Source of the DNA: Symsagittifera roscoffensis
Lineage: Eukaryota > Xenacoelomorpha > Acoela > Convolutidae
Assembly: GCF_963678635.1 (NCBI RefSeq)
Contig: NC_087064.1
Location: 43,833,159 to 43,897,158 of the forward strand
DNA length: 64,000 bases
Reading direction: 5' to 3'
Part shown: one piece after another, positions 35,346 through 46,360 of the stretch
Layout: each line of letters opens with the position of its first letter
Position numbering within the stretch: position 1 is the stretch's first letter
Made by a program: the position numbers and the translations under genes
Notes under the pieces: model-generated
The model's input: only the letters and a program-made list of their open reading frames with translations
The model's database searches: none
Told to the model about the DNA's origin: nothing

Positions 35346-38173
35346 TACAATGAAATTTCCAGATAAAAGAACACTTTTAATGAACACTTTTATTTGCGAG
35401 TTAGGCTAGAAAAAAGCTTAACAACGCTAGTGTAAACTCTATCAGTCGTATAAGCTCGTGTTTAAAAACATTTTCAAGCCTCTTCAGAGATGATGCGAGC
35501 TGCTGCATAAATGTCACAAAAACCTCCCCTTGTCGAGAAAAATCACTTTTAAATTTTGGCTTCATAGGTGCAAATCATCAAAAACCAGGTTTATCAACGA
35601 AGTAGTTGATTGCTTCAACAAAGAGAATTAAAAGTACTTTTTGAGAAGTTTTCAATGATTAGTACGCGAGCTTCTTTTCCCACCCTCACTCAAGATCTGC
35701 AGTGTTGTTTTCCGACCAACGAATGTTTAAAAACAACTTCAAATTTGTTGCTCTGGACTTCAATTCTGGATTTCAATCAACGAAAAACTGAATTAGCAGC
35801 ATTATAAATCAGAAAAGCGTAATTCTCGCCTCGATAACCTACGAGTGTTTGTGAAAAACCTAAATTTATGCGAGGAATAAACAACCATACAATAAGCCAT
35901 AGTTCTTTCCATCCTTCTTCCCATGTGTCTGTTCAGAAACACAAAATTAACTTCGCACCCCTTTTCATTTTTTGTATCCCTCCAATCACAAAGTCACGTG
36001 GAAAAAACTAAACACAGGAAAAAAAACTCAGAGGTGAAGCAGAGATTCACACCAATAGCCACACAAAAGTATATGCTTGAGAATGAGGAAAAAATCTAAG
36101 AGCAGACAAAAGCCATACTTGCAAAAATGCTTGAACTCCCGTTAGTAGTATATGTTGGATGAATTCAGCCTGGGGGGGGGTGGCTGAATTAAATCAAAAA
36201 TGCCAATCACGTAAATTCAAAAGTTCCACACAGGCGAAACTGTCCAAATACTAGCGAGAATGACAAAAGCAGCTCTATGAAGTACAATAAAAATATTAGA
36301 AATAAGTCTCGAATTAGTAAAAAAAACCTGCTACGTCTGAGACTCGAACCTGCGACGTAGAGATTGAAAGTCTTGCACACTAACCACTCAACTGCGGAAG
36401 CTTAATAGGTATTGAACACTAGCCACATCTAAGGCAGAGAACAGATGCTTTGCAATTTCATCTGTAAACTTTTTAATTAACACTTTCAGTTAGGTCAGAA
36501 AAAGAAGGTTCGTAATAATACATTAATCTGATCGTTAGCGTAAACAGACATTTGGAAAAATGTCAATGAACTGACGATGCGATTTTAAAAAATACTGACT
36601 ACAATTTTAATAGTTTTTTTTTTTCATTTTTAAAATTTTGAATGCAAAAAATATCACGTGAAAGCTTTTTGAACTTTCGAAATATTTTATGACTGATACG
36701 TTTTCGCTAAAGTAGGCTCAATTTGAACAACTAGATGACAAGATTTTTTTTTCGCTGGGAAATTTGGAAATAAATTAAATAAATTTCACATTTGAAAAGG
36801 TAAGTCACTCACGCCATTTCCTTGTCTCAAATGGAGAGCGTTGTTTGCTTTCGTTTTAGCAAATGAAATTAAATTGAACTCAAAAAGAAAGAAAAAATCA
36901 AAAACAACTTAATACATGATAAAAAATACACTAATCCGAAATGGTTTGAATACTTTTTCCGACTTCCTGAAAAAGTTTGCAATACCTCATTAAGTGTCTG
37001 ACACTCAAAATCGTAGATTGCAAGCTCTTCATCGTCCCGACCACTGTCAGATCCTTTTGGAGTCATATTAGGGGAAAAAATAACATTTTGAACGTTAAAA
37101 AGGCAGCGCTGTGAATAGTTCTGAATGCTTACCTCCGGTCCAGTCAGACGCAACTGTTTTCAACAATTTGCAAAAACATTTTGAAATTCCAGCTAACAAC
37201 TTGCGTCTTTTTTACACAGAGGTGAAGCTTCGCTTCGCCAGCACTAGCGAGAAAACGACAAAAAATGCAGCTCCATAAAGTGCAATAAGGAAAAGTATAA
37301 ATAAGCCTCGAAATAGCAAAAAACGCTACAATGAAATTTCCAGATAAAAGAACACTTTTAATGAACACTTTTATTTGCGAGTTAGGCTAGAAAAAAGCTT
37401 AACAACGCTAGTGTAAACTCTATCAGTCGTATAAGCTCGTGTTTAAAAACATTTTCAAGCCTCTTCAGAGATGATGCGAGCTGCTGCATAAATGTCACAA
37501 AAACCTCCCCTTGTCGAGAAAAATCACTTTTAAATTTTGGCTTCATAGGTGCAAATCATCAAAAACCAGGTTTATCAACGAAGTAGTTGATTGCTTCAAC
37601 AAAGAGAATTAAAAGTACTTTTTGAGAAGTTTTCAATGATTAGTACGCGAGCTTCTTTTCCCACCCTCACTCAAGATCTGCAGTGTTGTTTTCCGACCAA
37701 CGAATGTTTAAAAACAACTTCAAATTTGTTGCTCTGGACTTCAATTCTGGATTTCAATCAACGAAAAACTGAATTAGCAGCATTATAAATCAGAAAAGCG
37801 TAATTCTCGCCTCGATAACCTACGAGTGTTTGTGAACAACCTAAATTTATGCGAGGAATAAACAACCATACAATAAGCCATAGTTCTTTCCATCCTTCTT
37901 CCCATGTGTCTGTTCAGAAACACAAAATTAACTTCGCACCCCTTTTCATTTTTTGTATCCCTCCAATCACAAAGTCACGTGGAAAAAACTAAACACAGGA
38001 AAAAAAAACTCAGAGGTGAAGCAGAGATTCACACCAATAGCCACACAAAAGTATATGCTTGAGAATGAGGAAAAAATCTAAGAGCAGACAAAAGCCATAC
38101 TTGCAAAAATGCTTGAACTCCCGTTAGTAGTATATGTTGGATGAATTCAGCCTGGGGGGGGGGGGGGTGGCTG

Positions 38174-38620
38174 CTGACCGCTATGTATTAACATAGGCTA
38201 TAGAGCATCCGGTCAGCACCCTATGTATTAGTATAGGCTATAGATTTCCCAATGTATTAAGACAGGGAATAGGTTTTCCAATGTATTAAGATAGCAGGTT
38301 TCAGATGGTAAGTTTTTTTCGGCGCTCGAATTTCCCATGTATAGCGTATAGATTTCCCTAAGTATAAAAATTCATTGTAGGGAATTAAGAACTCATTAGG
38401 ATAGGGAATAGGATTCCTAATGTATTACGATGGTAAGTTTCAGATGGTAAGTTTTTTTCGGCGCACGAATTTCCCATATATAGCGCATAGATTTCCCTAT
38501 GTATAAGAAATTCATTGTAGGGAGTAAAGAACTCATTAGGATAGGGAATAGGATTCCATATGTATTACGATGGTAAGGTTTCAGATGGTAAGATGGTAAA
38601 TTTCAGAAAAAAATTTTGGA
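38174..38620. repeat. Short tandem repeats around TATGTATTA / TTTCAGATGGTAAG
   Basis: A unit of about 143 bases (TTTCAGATGGTAAGTTTTTT, GGCGC, GAATTTCCCATGTATAGCG, ATTCATTGTAGGGA, AACTCATTAGGATAGGGAAT) occurs twice from about 38300, flanked by shorter repeats of CTATGTATTA and AATGTATTAAGA. Non-coding. Confidence 0.7.
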
Positions 38621-38797
38621 GCCCGAATTTTTTGACGCTCCATTTTGCCAAAGTTCCAGATCCTAAATGCTTTTTTTATCGAAAAACAATATATTATTAA
38701 TCCAAACGTAGCGTTAAAAAAGAATTTTTGAAAAAAGGTTAATTACAGAAAATCTATTAATTCACAGCATCGTACACAATTTTACTACATATTGTCT

Positions 38798-41060
38798 TAC
38801 AATTTTAGAGGTTTAGTATGTATTCCATCATATTCAACTTCCCGTTTAGGGTAAAAATAGCTCAGTACTTTTTTTAGTTTGTTCATAAGTTGCGACTGCA
38901 TGGTTAATCGTTTTGAATCCTCTATTTGTTGACTTCAAATTCACTGCCTCATCCAAAACTTGTCGATACTTTGCCATCGGGCCATCTCCAGAGTCTTCTA
39001 ATGCGCGTTTGTTCCCTTTACTGCTAAACTTATACTTTTGACTTTTACTATCATAACATCAAAAGATTTCACTACACAGGCATAACATTTCGGTGCATCT
39101 GAAATCCTCCTTGAGCAATCCTGGTTCTCTCTTGTCATGTTTCTTATGTTTAGAGCAACAAGTACGTGGGAAAAAGTTGTTTTTCGCATCTGCTCTGAAA
39201 TCGACTCGACAGTCCTGGCTTCGCTTTTCAGTCCATTCTGCTCGCTTGCTGGGAAGGATAAATTCATCGTAATCTTCTGCCAGAGCCAAAATGAGGGAAT
39301 CTGTATCCATTTCGAGTTCTTCGAATTTGTTGACATCGCAAAATTTATCGAAAAAGTTATAACAGAGCTCCAACACTCTCAACTTGGCATACTGTAGTAT
39401 ATAGAACCCTACTATAATTGGTTCAAGATGCTCTATAGTAGATTTAAAAAACTCCATTTCATACAAATCTTTTCTACGATATTGAGTCTCTTGAAGAATT
39501 GGTTATTGATAGCTTAGTGTGTTTTTTCCTCTCCAAGATATTTTGTCATTGTATGTTTTGATCTGTCCATTATTTGATAGCCGTAGAAACACGTTCGTTG
39601 AAGTTTCATTGTTTCGGCTACTACGCCAGATAATGAATTTTCATCGCCGGCTCGCCTAGCATCAACAACAGACTGAACAAAGCTGTTGAATACTTTACGC
39701 GGTGTGTATTGTACAAATCGATGAGTTTTTGTACACTGTAGTCCAAGATCCAAGTAAAAGTTGAAAAGTGGTGTGATCAGTGTTCAGTTGGTCAACTTGA
39801 AGCTCGATATCAACATTCGTTGCGGTTGTTCTAACAAATTGTTTTCTTCCGCATATGTTTTCATATAATCGTCAATATCGTTTCTGGTAATATTAATATT
39901 TTTGAAGTTAGGTGGGAAATCGAAAAATTTTGCTTTTAGCTCATCTGGCACACTAAGATCGCATTGCAAGTAGCCGAACATTGTTTCATTACTTATGTAC
40001 TGCACCAGTGAATTGACAGAAAGAGGTCTTGTGAAGAGAAAGTGAGTTGTTACGTGATTTTTTACGTCTACATTGTTTTTAAATTGATCCCACCAACTTC
40101 ACTCCCACTTTTCTTCTACAGAGTATCCTTTTTCTCGAATGTAGTCTTTTCGAAGCTCATCCAATTCTCTTTTCTCGATTCCTCGTTTGATATCATCATC
40201 AGTTAAGCTCCGTCTAGCTTCTTGACAAGGGCAAAAATGGAAATAACAACCCATTGCTTCAAAGACAGTCTTACAATGGTTGCAAAAACCATCAACACTA
40301 AAGCAATCAATTTTTACTGGGTTCCTGTAGTGTAGTAACTCTTAATTTTGCATTCAGGTCTGGTTGCTTGAAAGTATGACACGACCATATTTTCAAACGT
40401 TCGAACTCAATTCTGCCTTGCCTTGACTTTTTGTGTTTCTTCATCGTAATCCCATCTTGTATACAAGTCTGTGGGCATATCCTGACACATAGAATAAGGA
40501 TAAAGTTGACTAGCATCAATACTAACGATTGATTTACACAAGTTGTTTGATTTTGGAGTAAACGTTTCGTTTGCTCCTGCTTTCCTTGTGAAAACAATAG
40601 AGGGACCACCGGTCATATCTTCCCGTATTTTTTCAATCAAAACACTATCACTAGAGAAGACTGGGTTAAACTTATAGTCGGTTGACTCGTGTAGACAGAT
40701 ATTGACTAGATTCGGTAGTGTGCAGCCGAGCTTTAACATGTCTATCCCTGTTTCATGATAAAATTCAATCCATTTTCTGCATAGCTTCAAGGGTAATAAG
40801 GCCACGACAAACATATTTGGTCTTCATACTCAACCTCGTAAAACCACTCGTTACACTAATATTTTGAAACTCGTGTGAGATGGGGGGGTAGGAAAAAGAG
40901 CCATTAGCTTTCGCGTTGGATTGGATTTTGAAAACTTGTTTGTTTTTCGAGATAGACGATAGATTTTTGTAATTTACAGTTTTTGAAGTGTCAATAAACG
41001 AAGTGAAGGCAAGACAATCAATCAAATTGTGCGTGTTTTTTGTTTGTTTGTTTTCGGTGA
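38798..41060 (-). pseudogene. Protein-primed family B DNA polymerase relic (Maverick/Polinton type)
   Basis: Read on the minus strand, a chain of open frames broken by frameshifts and at least one in-frame TGA (about 40100) encodes pieces of a DNA_pol_B_2 polymerase. In order: an N-terminal piece (40910-41025); a palm piece with the motif A-type IDASQLYPYSM (about 40480-40525); a Cys/His-rich insert (C..C, FHFCPCQE) followed by a helical segment KRELDELRKDYI and EKGY (about 40110-40290); thumb and fingers with FYGYQ as motif B remnant (about 39590); the catalytic DTDS of motif C (39296-39307); and a C-terminal segment with TNRGF, TYEQTK and YFYPKR ending at TAA 38798-38800. Such polymerases copy linear DNA from a protein primer and occur in Maverick/Polinton elements and related viruses. 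Half a MITE (40798-40902) interrupts the N-terminal part. No capsid, integrase or protease gene was seen beside it, so only a fragment remains. Confidence 0.85.
40798..40902. mobile_element. Half MITE inserted in the polymerase relic
   Basis: Matches the right half of the element at 60918-61130 (AACATATTTGGTCTTCATA, AAACCACTCGTTACA) and ends GGAAAAAGAGCC. Flanks CATAGCTT and ATTAGCTT are similar in 6 of 8 bases, possibly a worn target duplication. The left end is missing. Confidence 0.65.
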
Positions 41061-41130
41061 AAAATCCTAATACTTGCGCACGCTCAATTTTGTTGTTGTT
41101 GCTGTTTTAATTTTTGATTTCGTTTTAATT

Positions 41131-41250
41131 TCTATTCATATTAGTCTGTATGTAAACTTTCATAGCAATCGGACAATGTGGTGAACAAAATTACATGTAA
41201 AAATTTGCAGGTGGGGGGGGGGGGGGGGGGGGCGGAAAGGAAAAAGAGCC
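41131..41250. mobile_element. Half MITE with long G tract
   Basis: Contains AATCGGACAATGTG, TTGCAGGTG, a run of about 20 G, then GGAAAGGAAAAAGAGCC. It matches one end of the 54808-55010 family; the other end is absent. Confidence 0.65.
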
Positions 41251-41529
41251 AAGCTACTAACTAAGTAACCGTTAATAGATAACTTGCCTTTACCACTTCC
41301 CTCTCCCCCATTTCAGATTTTCCAACTTCATAGTTGTTTTACGAGTTATAATGGCTAAATGTACAGTGTGATTCATGAAGAAAAATTCTGTTCACAATTT
41401 TTAGTTTGTTCACCATGCCAAGTTTCATTGCATCATGAGCATGTTGTGAGTGGGGTAGTGGAAAAGAGCCGATAACTTTAAGACAAGGGAAAAATTAATC
41501 CTGTAACAAATTGCCAAAATTGAATATAA

Positions 41530-41716
41530 GGCTCTTTTCCATTTGATATGTTTTTGGAATAACAATTTGCACGCAGTCATAATGCAAGGAAAACTTACAT
41601 GGTGAACAAGTTTGTTCATCCTACTTCATATCGTAACACCACACCCGCATTTTCTCATAAAAACACGTGAAACAACTGCAAAATCAGAAAATTTGAATTG
41701 TGCGAGGGGGAGAGCC
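41530..41716. mobile_element. Decayed MITE of the GGCTCTTTTCC family
   Basis: Begins GGCTCTTTTCC and ends GGGGGAGAGCC with family-typical interior (GGTGAACAAGTTTGTTCATC, ACACGTGAAACAACTG). No matching flanking octamers. The half element 41300-41470 just upstream ends GTGGAAAAGAGCC. Confidence 0.55.
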
Positions 41717-41858
41717 GAAAACTTTGTGGACGGTTAATTCTCAAAACACAAACACAAGGTGAGGAAAAATCAATTTAGAATACAATCCTTAAATCAATCG
41801 TCACATCAATCAAGTACAAATATATGAGTGGGTGGTATTATCCGGTTACTGTTACAAT

Positions 41859-41880
41859 ACATGTCACGAACATGACATGT
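41859..41880. repeat. Perfect short palindrome ACATGTCA/TGACATGT
   Basis: Eight-base arms around a six-base loop (CGAACA). Could form a hairpin; no neighbouring gene end explains it as a terminator or processing site. Confidence 0.5.
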
Positions 41881-42009
41881 CCAATTGCACACCAAATGAA
41901 ACTTCATCGTAGCACGTAAAGCACATGTCCAGGCAAGAAAGTTGTCGCGTTCAGAAACGACGGATAATTATCGAATGAGTAAATGCAAAATTACATATTT
42001 AAACTTGAG

Positions 42010-42196
42010 AAAAGAGAAAAGCCGTGGGGCAACAAGAGGCAGCAGCAGCTGTGCTGCAAGGGCTACCAAGGCACATCACCGCAGTCGCCGGCGCCACGTT
42101 AGAACCTGTGATCCGGCAGTCGGCGAGCCAAGTGACGGACGGAGGAAGAAGAGTTACACTTTGGAAAGTGGAGTTAGTTAGTAATGAGGAGGAGAT
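42010..42196. other. GC-rich island open on both strands, unidentified
   Basis: A compact GC-rich block within AT-rich DNA. On the plus strand one frame without an ATG runs Ala-rich then LPRHITAVAGATLEPVIRQ and on to VELVSNEEEI before a stop; a second plus-strand frame (41942-42181) is Arg/Ser-rich; the minus strand is open from 42292 to 41999. It starts with an AGC/GCA-rich run. The block lies about 750 bases past the Imp stop codon on the Imp sense strand, so it could be part of the 3' UTR, or a fragment of a processed gene. No family recognised. Confidence 0.3.
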
Positions 42197-42941
42197 ATAA
42201 AGATAAGGCAAAGCGAACACATTCAATGTTTTGTTGCACGTTCTACTACACGAAGAAAGGTCAAATATTACAAGAACATCTACATGAAGCAAGCGATTAA
42301 AGGTTGGGTGGAGAATTTACAAATCATCACTTACAGCAATTAGTTTATTGTACTGGCTTTACAAATCAATTATCAGTTACGTCAGATCAGGAAGAAATTG
42401 ACTCAGCCAGATGATTATTAAAAAAAAACCAGTTAGATGTAACAAAATACCAGACATTACTGATTTTCTTCTATCATTCTTTCAAAATAAGCATTCGCTG
42501 AAACTGGCTAAATCAATTTTCAGAACTTTTCGTATCAAAATTCTACAAAACGAAGCTATTAAGTCACTGAAATGGAGAAATGTTTCTGATCAAATATAAA
42601 CTTAGAGAAAATGCTGAATAGCGTTTTCGTGAAAAATAATCTGCAAAAACTGAAAGCAAATCACTAGGCACACAATTTGCAGACAAGCATGAAAATGGTA
42701 TAAATATAAAAATATAATAAGATATCGAAACATGACTTGCTCCGGTCACACTAAATCGAAAGTTAAATACATACTGAACGAAAAACAAAACATAGTACCA
42801 CGAGAGATGAAATTTAGTTTCATATCTTTCGAACGATATGTTCAAGTTTAAGGCGTTTAGTGTCGTACGTCAAAAGTAGTAAAGCGGTTTTCAAGTTTTT
42901 GAAGCACCATTCATTTTGACATTACATTCAACGTAATTATG
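42197..42941. other. Probable Imp 3' UTR and downstream flank
   Basis: Lies just beyond the Imp stop codon on the minus strand. No gene or repeat recognised. AATATAAA-like words (for example TTTATATT at about 42700 on the plus strand) are present, but no poly(A) site can be chosen with confidence. Confidence 0.4.
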
Positions 42942-43316
42942 TCAAAATTGTCCAAACGCAGCAGAGACATTGATCACTGGCGAGGCAATTGTGTTCGCGT
43001 GATTAGATAATGAAGCATTTGAATTAGCAGCGACGCAGTTGTTTAAAGTTGCTACGAGTTGTTGAGCTGAGGCAGCGGACATTGTCGGGGCTCCTGGAGC
43101 AGCCGAGGCGCCCAACGACATACCCCCGGCCATTTTTACTGCTGCGTTAATAAATGACCCTGAGGCGGCAATTGTGGCAGGCGATTTAGGCGTAACAGGC
43201 GTGCCCATGTTCGGAAAAGCGTTCACATGAGGGTCGCCGAAGCCTGGCAAAAATCCACTGAGTCCTGGACTGGCTTTGCCCTTTTGCACTATGCTTCGGA
43301 TTTTCTTCTGGGCACT
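42942..43316 (-). CDS. Imp: Imp/IGF2BP last coding exon: KH4 end and C-terminal tail
   Basis: Acceptor TTTTTTAG precedes 43316; 124 codons follow, then TGA. The first residues SAQKKIRSIVQKGK complete the last helix of KH4 (family form: AQRKI followed by a short basic run). The rest is a low-complexity tail rich in Ala, Ser, Pro, Gly and Asn, with no further domain, ending NVSAAFGQF. The tail is longer than in vertebrate IGF2BPs, which end soon after KH4; long low-complexity tails are plausible in invertebrate Imp proteins. The exon starts in phase 0, consistent with all upstream Imp exons found. The intron before it is only 121 bases. Confidence 0.85.
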   Translation of the reverse strand, partial: SAQKKIRSIVQKGKASPGLSGFLPGFGDPHVNAFPNMGTPVTPKSPATIAASGSFINAAVKMAGGMSLGASAAPGAPTMSAASAQQLVATLNNCVAANSNASLSNHANTIASPVINVSAAFGQF

Positions 43317-43437
43317 CTAAAAAACAACATTAAAGTCTAGCATCAAATACAGAAGCAAAATTTCTATTACAGACAAGAGAAGGGAAGAGAAGCGATAGGA
43401 CAGATGATAGGAGGAATCCAAAACAAACAGCCCGGAC

Positions 43438-43821
43438 CTGAAGAGCCCAGAAGTGTCCGAGCAACTTGACCAACATCACGTCACTGTTATCTTTACAGTC
43501 CGCGTGATGAATCATACCATTCAACAGCATTGCACAATTAGCTGCTGATGCGGACTTATTACACGAGGAGCAACCCATATCCTCTAGAGTATTGGCCATC
43601 GGAACCTCGATAATTGCATGTGATTCCCGCTGCAATTCCAGCACCTTTTTGCCTTGCTTGCCGATTATCCTGCCCACCATGATGACAGGAATAGGCAGTT
43701 CTACGGTGACTATGGGCCACTCGCCTTGAGTGAAGCCGTCAGTCCTTAACTTCTCAATTATCAGCCACTGTGCTTTCCACTGGGCGTCAGGGGTACCTAC
43801 TACTGTTATACGTCTTTGATC
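43438..43821 (-). CDS. Imp: Imp/IGF2BP exon: end of KH3 and most of KH4
   Basis: 128 codons between acceptor (TTGAAG before 43821) and donor (CTTCAG|GTCCGG at 43438), phase 0 at both ends. It starts DQRRITVVGTPDAQWKAQWLI, the last strand and helix of KH3. KH4 follows: VTVELPIPVIMVGRIIG, with GKQG as the GxxG nucleic-acid loop, then the beta-2 strand HAIIEVP. Between this and the final strand (VMLVKLLGHFWALQ) is an insert about 30 residues longer than the family's short variable loop, with four Cys and two adjacent His. KH3-KH4 of Imp proteins bind target mRNAs and control their localisation and stability in the cytoplasm. Confidence 0.9.
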
Positions 43822-44010
43822 CTTCAAACCGAACATCAAAATAAAAAAAAAACATTTCAACAGCCTTAATTCTAGGGATTTGAAAAGTGGGAAAAATCGT
43901 TGAATTTATCGGCCATCCACGAAGTTGAAAAATGATGAAGGGGAACGACAATTAGGCGTGGCAAACAATGGGACAAAAATACGTCAGTATCAGGGATAGA
44001 CTTAATGAAC

Positions 44011-44154
44011 CTGATGATCACTTTGCGTGTCCACTGTGACTTGTGCCTGGGACAGCTGTTTAATCATGTGGATGTTCGCTCCCCTGTTGCCAATGATAGC
44101 ACCAACCGCACCATGGTGAATATACATGTAGGTCGTTTCCTGGACCATCACTGG
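44011..44154 (-). CDS. Imp: Imp/IGF2BP exon: KH3 core
   Basis: 48 codons from an acceptor (GACGTTTAG before 44154) to a donor (CATCAG|GTTCAT at 44011), phase 0 at both ends. It encodes QETTYMYIHHGAVGAIIG then NRG, i.e. the first strand of KH3 and a GNRG loop, followed by ANIHMIKQLSQAQVTVDT. This matches the IGF2BP KH3 pattern of VGAIIG, GxxG and an amphipathic helix. Joined to the next exon it gives a complete KH3. The donor is weak (GTTCAT), which may reflect a suboptimal splice site. Confidence 0.88.
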
Positions 44155-44968
44155 CTAAACGTCAGCAATCCCATATTGTGTATAAGGCAGCAAAACTTGT
44201 CCGTATCGAAGAAGATCAACCATATTTCTTTCACCAAAATGTTATTTTTACCATTGTTATTTATGTTTTTGTCTACTGGCTAATTAAATAAAATTTTTGG
44301 ATATATAAAAAACTAGTTCCAAGCTAATTACGGTAGAATTTTGTTTTTTAAGCGCCAATTTGAGAATCAAAAAGTTTCTGCAAAAAAATTTGGAATTTTT
44401 TTTGAATTATTATAACGACTTTTGTTCGTTTTTCTACAAAATCTGTTTTCCATTTGGCCTATTTCATCACTATGATTGGCTAAAATATCTAATGTTTTTT
44501 TTTCGCTCAGATCTTTTATCACACCATGCAGAAAAACGACACTAAATCGAAAAAAAAAAACTTTTTTTTGTATTTTTTAAAATTGTTTCTAATGAAATAA
44601 AAAGAAATAAATTTTTTTTGAGAATCTAGAAATTTCTTAATGACCTAGTATCTTTCATGAAATTTTTAAGGCATAGCTAGTTTGCAAGGATGCTTCCCGC
44701 AACTGTTGCCTCAGTGAAACCCTTAAGGTTAAATTCGATCGGTTAAGTATTCGAGAGAGTTTAAAAAAATGTCAAAAAAACGGACCAGAAGTCAAAACAC
44801 CGATTTTACGAGGGCCATAACTTTTTTTGTAAGAAAATTTGAACAACACCGCTTATACAGGAGAACTTCTCTTAGCCCCTCCTTTTGATTGAACCCAAAA
44901 TCTCAGGCGTCTAAAAAACGGAAAACACATTGTTGAAAAAAATCTTATTGAAAAAAAAATATGTTTGC
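44155..44968. other. Imp intron, start of the 9.3-kb intron
   Basis: No coding content beyond the exon. Homopolymer-rich AT sequence with one unit of a degenerate repeat (AAAATTTGAACAACACCGCT at about 44833) whose relatives are at about 46090 and 46208 (ATAGCCGCTTATGCAG). Confidence 0.5.
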
Positions 44969-45625
44969 CACTTGCGGTAAAGCAAACATATAAAAAAAAT
45001 TTGCCGGAAAAAAATTTAAAATGTTGAAAAGCATTTGGTGAACCGTTGGTGAACCTGGAGAAGCGCCCATTTTGCACGCATTAAGTGAGGAGATGATTTT
45101 TTGAACCAACGTACTTGAAGAAAAAACTTTAAATATACTTCAACAAAAAATACTTCTCCCACTTTTGAAATTTCAGAAGAATTTAACAGCAGCAAGCTGG
45201 AGCACCCCTCATAGAGCTGCCAGTGTCCTGACTTGGCTTAAATGAAAGTTCGAGAACCGCATTCATTTCTCACAAACAGGTATTCTGTAGCGTCCTCCAG
45301 ATTCCGGACTTGAATCCTTTCGACCATTGTTACTCGAGTTCAGAAGTTGAAAAAGAGAACCCATTGAATTTATTGATTGCATTGAAAAAGTGTCTGCTAT
45401 TTTTGGAGCCGACTAAATCCGCGGTGTAGCTCAAAATGTTGGAAAACTAACACAATCTATTTCAAATGACGGTGGACAAATCCAACAACTTTCGGAAAAA
45501 TGCGAATAAATTTTGACAGGCGCGAAGCAGAGCTTCGCACTACTTGCGATAAAGCAAACATATAAAAAAAAATTGCCGGAAAAAAATTTAAAATGTTCAA
45601 AAACATTTGGTGAACCGTTGGTGAA
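44969..45625 (+). pseudogene. Tc1/mariner-type transposase relic between 85-base direct repeats
   Basis: From about 45182 the plus strand retains pieces of a transposase in shifting frames: PHRAASVLTWLK then FENRIHFSQTGIL, PDLNPFDH (holding the last catalytic acidic residue of a DD(34-37)D/E transposase), EVEKENPLNLL, and a C-terminal NVGKLTQSISNDGGQIQQ. Several stops and frameshifts make it dead. Nearly identical 85-base direct repeats flank it (44969-45053 and 45539-45625, sharing AAGCAAACATATAAAAAAAA and TTTGGTGAACCGTTGGTGAA). Inverted terminal repeats were not found. Confidence 0.7.
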
Positions 45626-46360
45626 GCCAAATTTTTGTATTTCTTGATAAAAAAACAACTAAGGGCCCCACTAAAGCTGGAGGTACGTGTTTGATAATTT
45701 TTGAATTTCTTATACTGATGCGGGAGGAAATGCGTAATTTCAAGACTTATCGTCGACAAATCCAAAATTGGACTTTCCGAAATTGATTAAATTTTTCTAT
45801 AAAAAAGCAGGTCGTGGCGACTAAGTAGAGCAGATTCTCAAAACCGGGTTTCCCGATTGAACACAGCCTGAGAATAGGCAGAGTAGTTCTCGCGTAACTA
45901 TCCAAAAAACGGTCGCAGCTTTAAAATTTTGACTTGTTTCAGGCATAGCCAATTATAAAGATAGGCTTTGAACAACCCGTTCATTCGATCAAACCTATGA
46001 CATCAGATTTGGCAGGATAAATATCAAGAAAAGTCCAAGAACAAATAATGAAAAAATTCGCATTTCCGAGAATCATGGCCTTTTGTATAGAAAAATTTGA
46101 GCATAGCCGCTTATGCAGACGAGATTCACTTGGGAGGGGTGTTCTCGAGAAACGGTCCAAAAAATCAAACCTTTGACCATTCGAAGGGCCATATCTTTAT
46201 GTGTGAAAAAAATTGGGCCTAGCCGCTTATGCAGTAAAGCTTTTCGAATCCGTTCTGTTCATTGAAAGCAAAATCTCAGATTTGACAGTATCTTTTGAGA
46301 AAAATGTCAAAAACATGGACCAAATATTTCCCTACATACGTTTTCGAAGGCTGTAGACGG

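Larger units (their letters stand above)
34209..38165. repeat. Near-identical 1.98-kb tandem duplication
   Basis: Sequence from AATTAAATCAAA at 34209 to the G tract at about 36175 is repeated from 36187 to the longer G tract at about 38165. The offset is 1978 at the start and 1981 further in. Only a handful of differences are visible (for example AGAACG/AGAAAG, AATAGTAG/AATCGTAG, GCCAACAC/GCCAGCAC, GTGAAAAACC/GTGAACAACC), so the event is recent. Each unit carries a tRNA-headed SINE, a headless SINE and a CTGGGAAAT-type repeat. Small frames (94, 74 and 65 codons) occur in both units only because the units are copies. Confidence 0.95.

Noticed and set aside
34888-37788. Small frames (94, 74, 65 codons) conserved between two positions
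   Set aside because: Conservation comes from the recent 1.98-kb duplication; one of them lies within a SINE.
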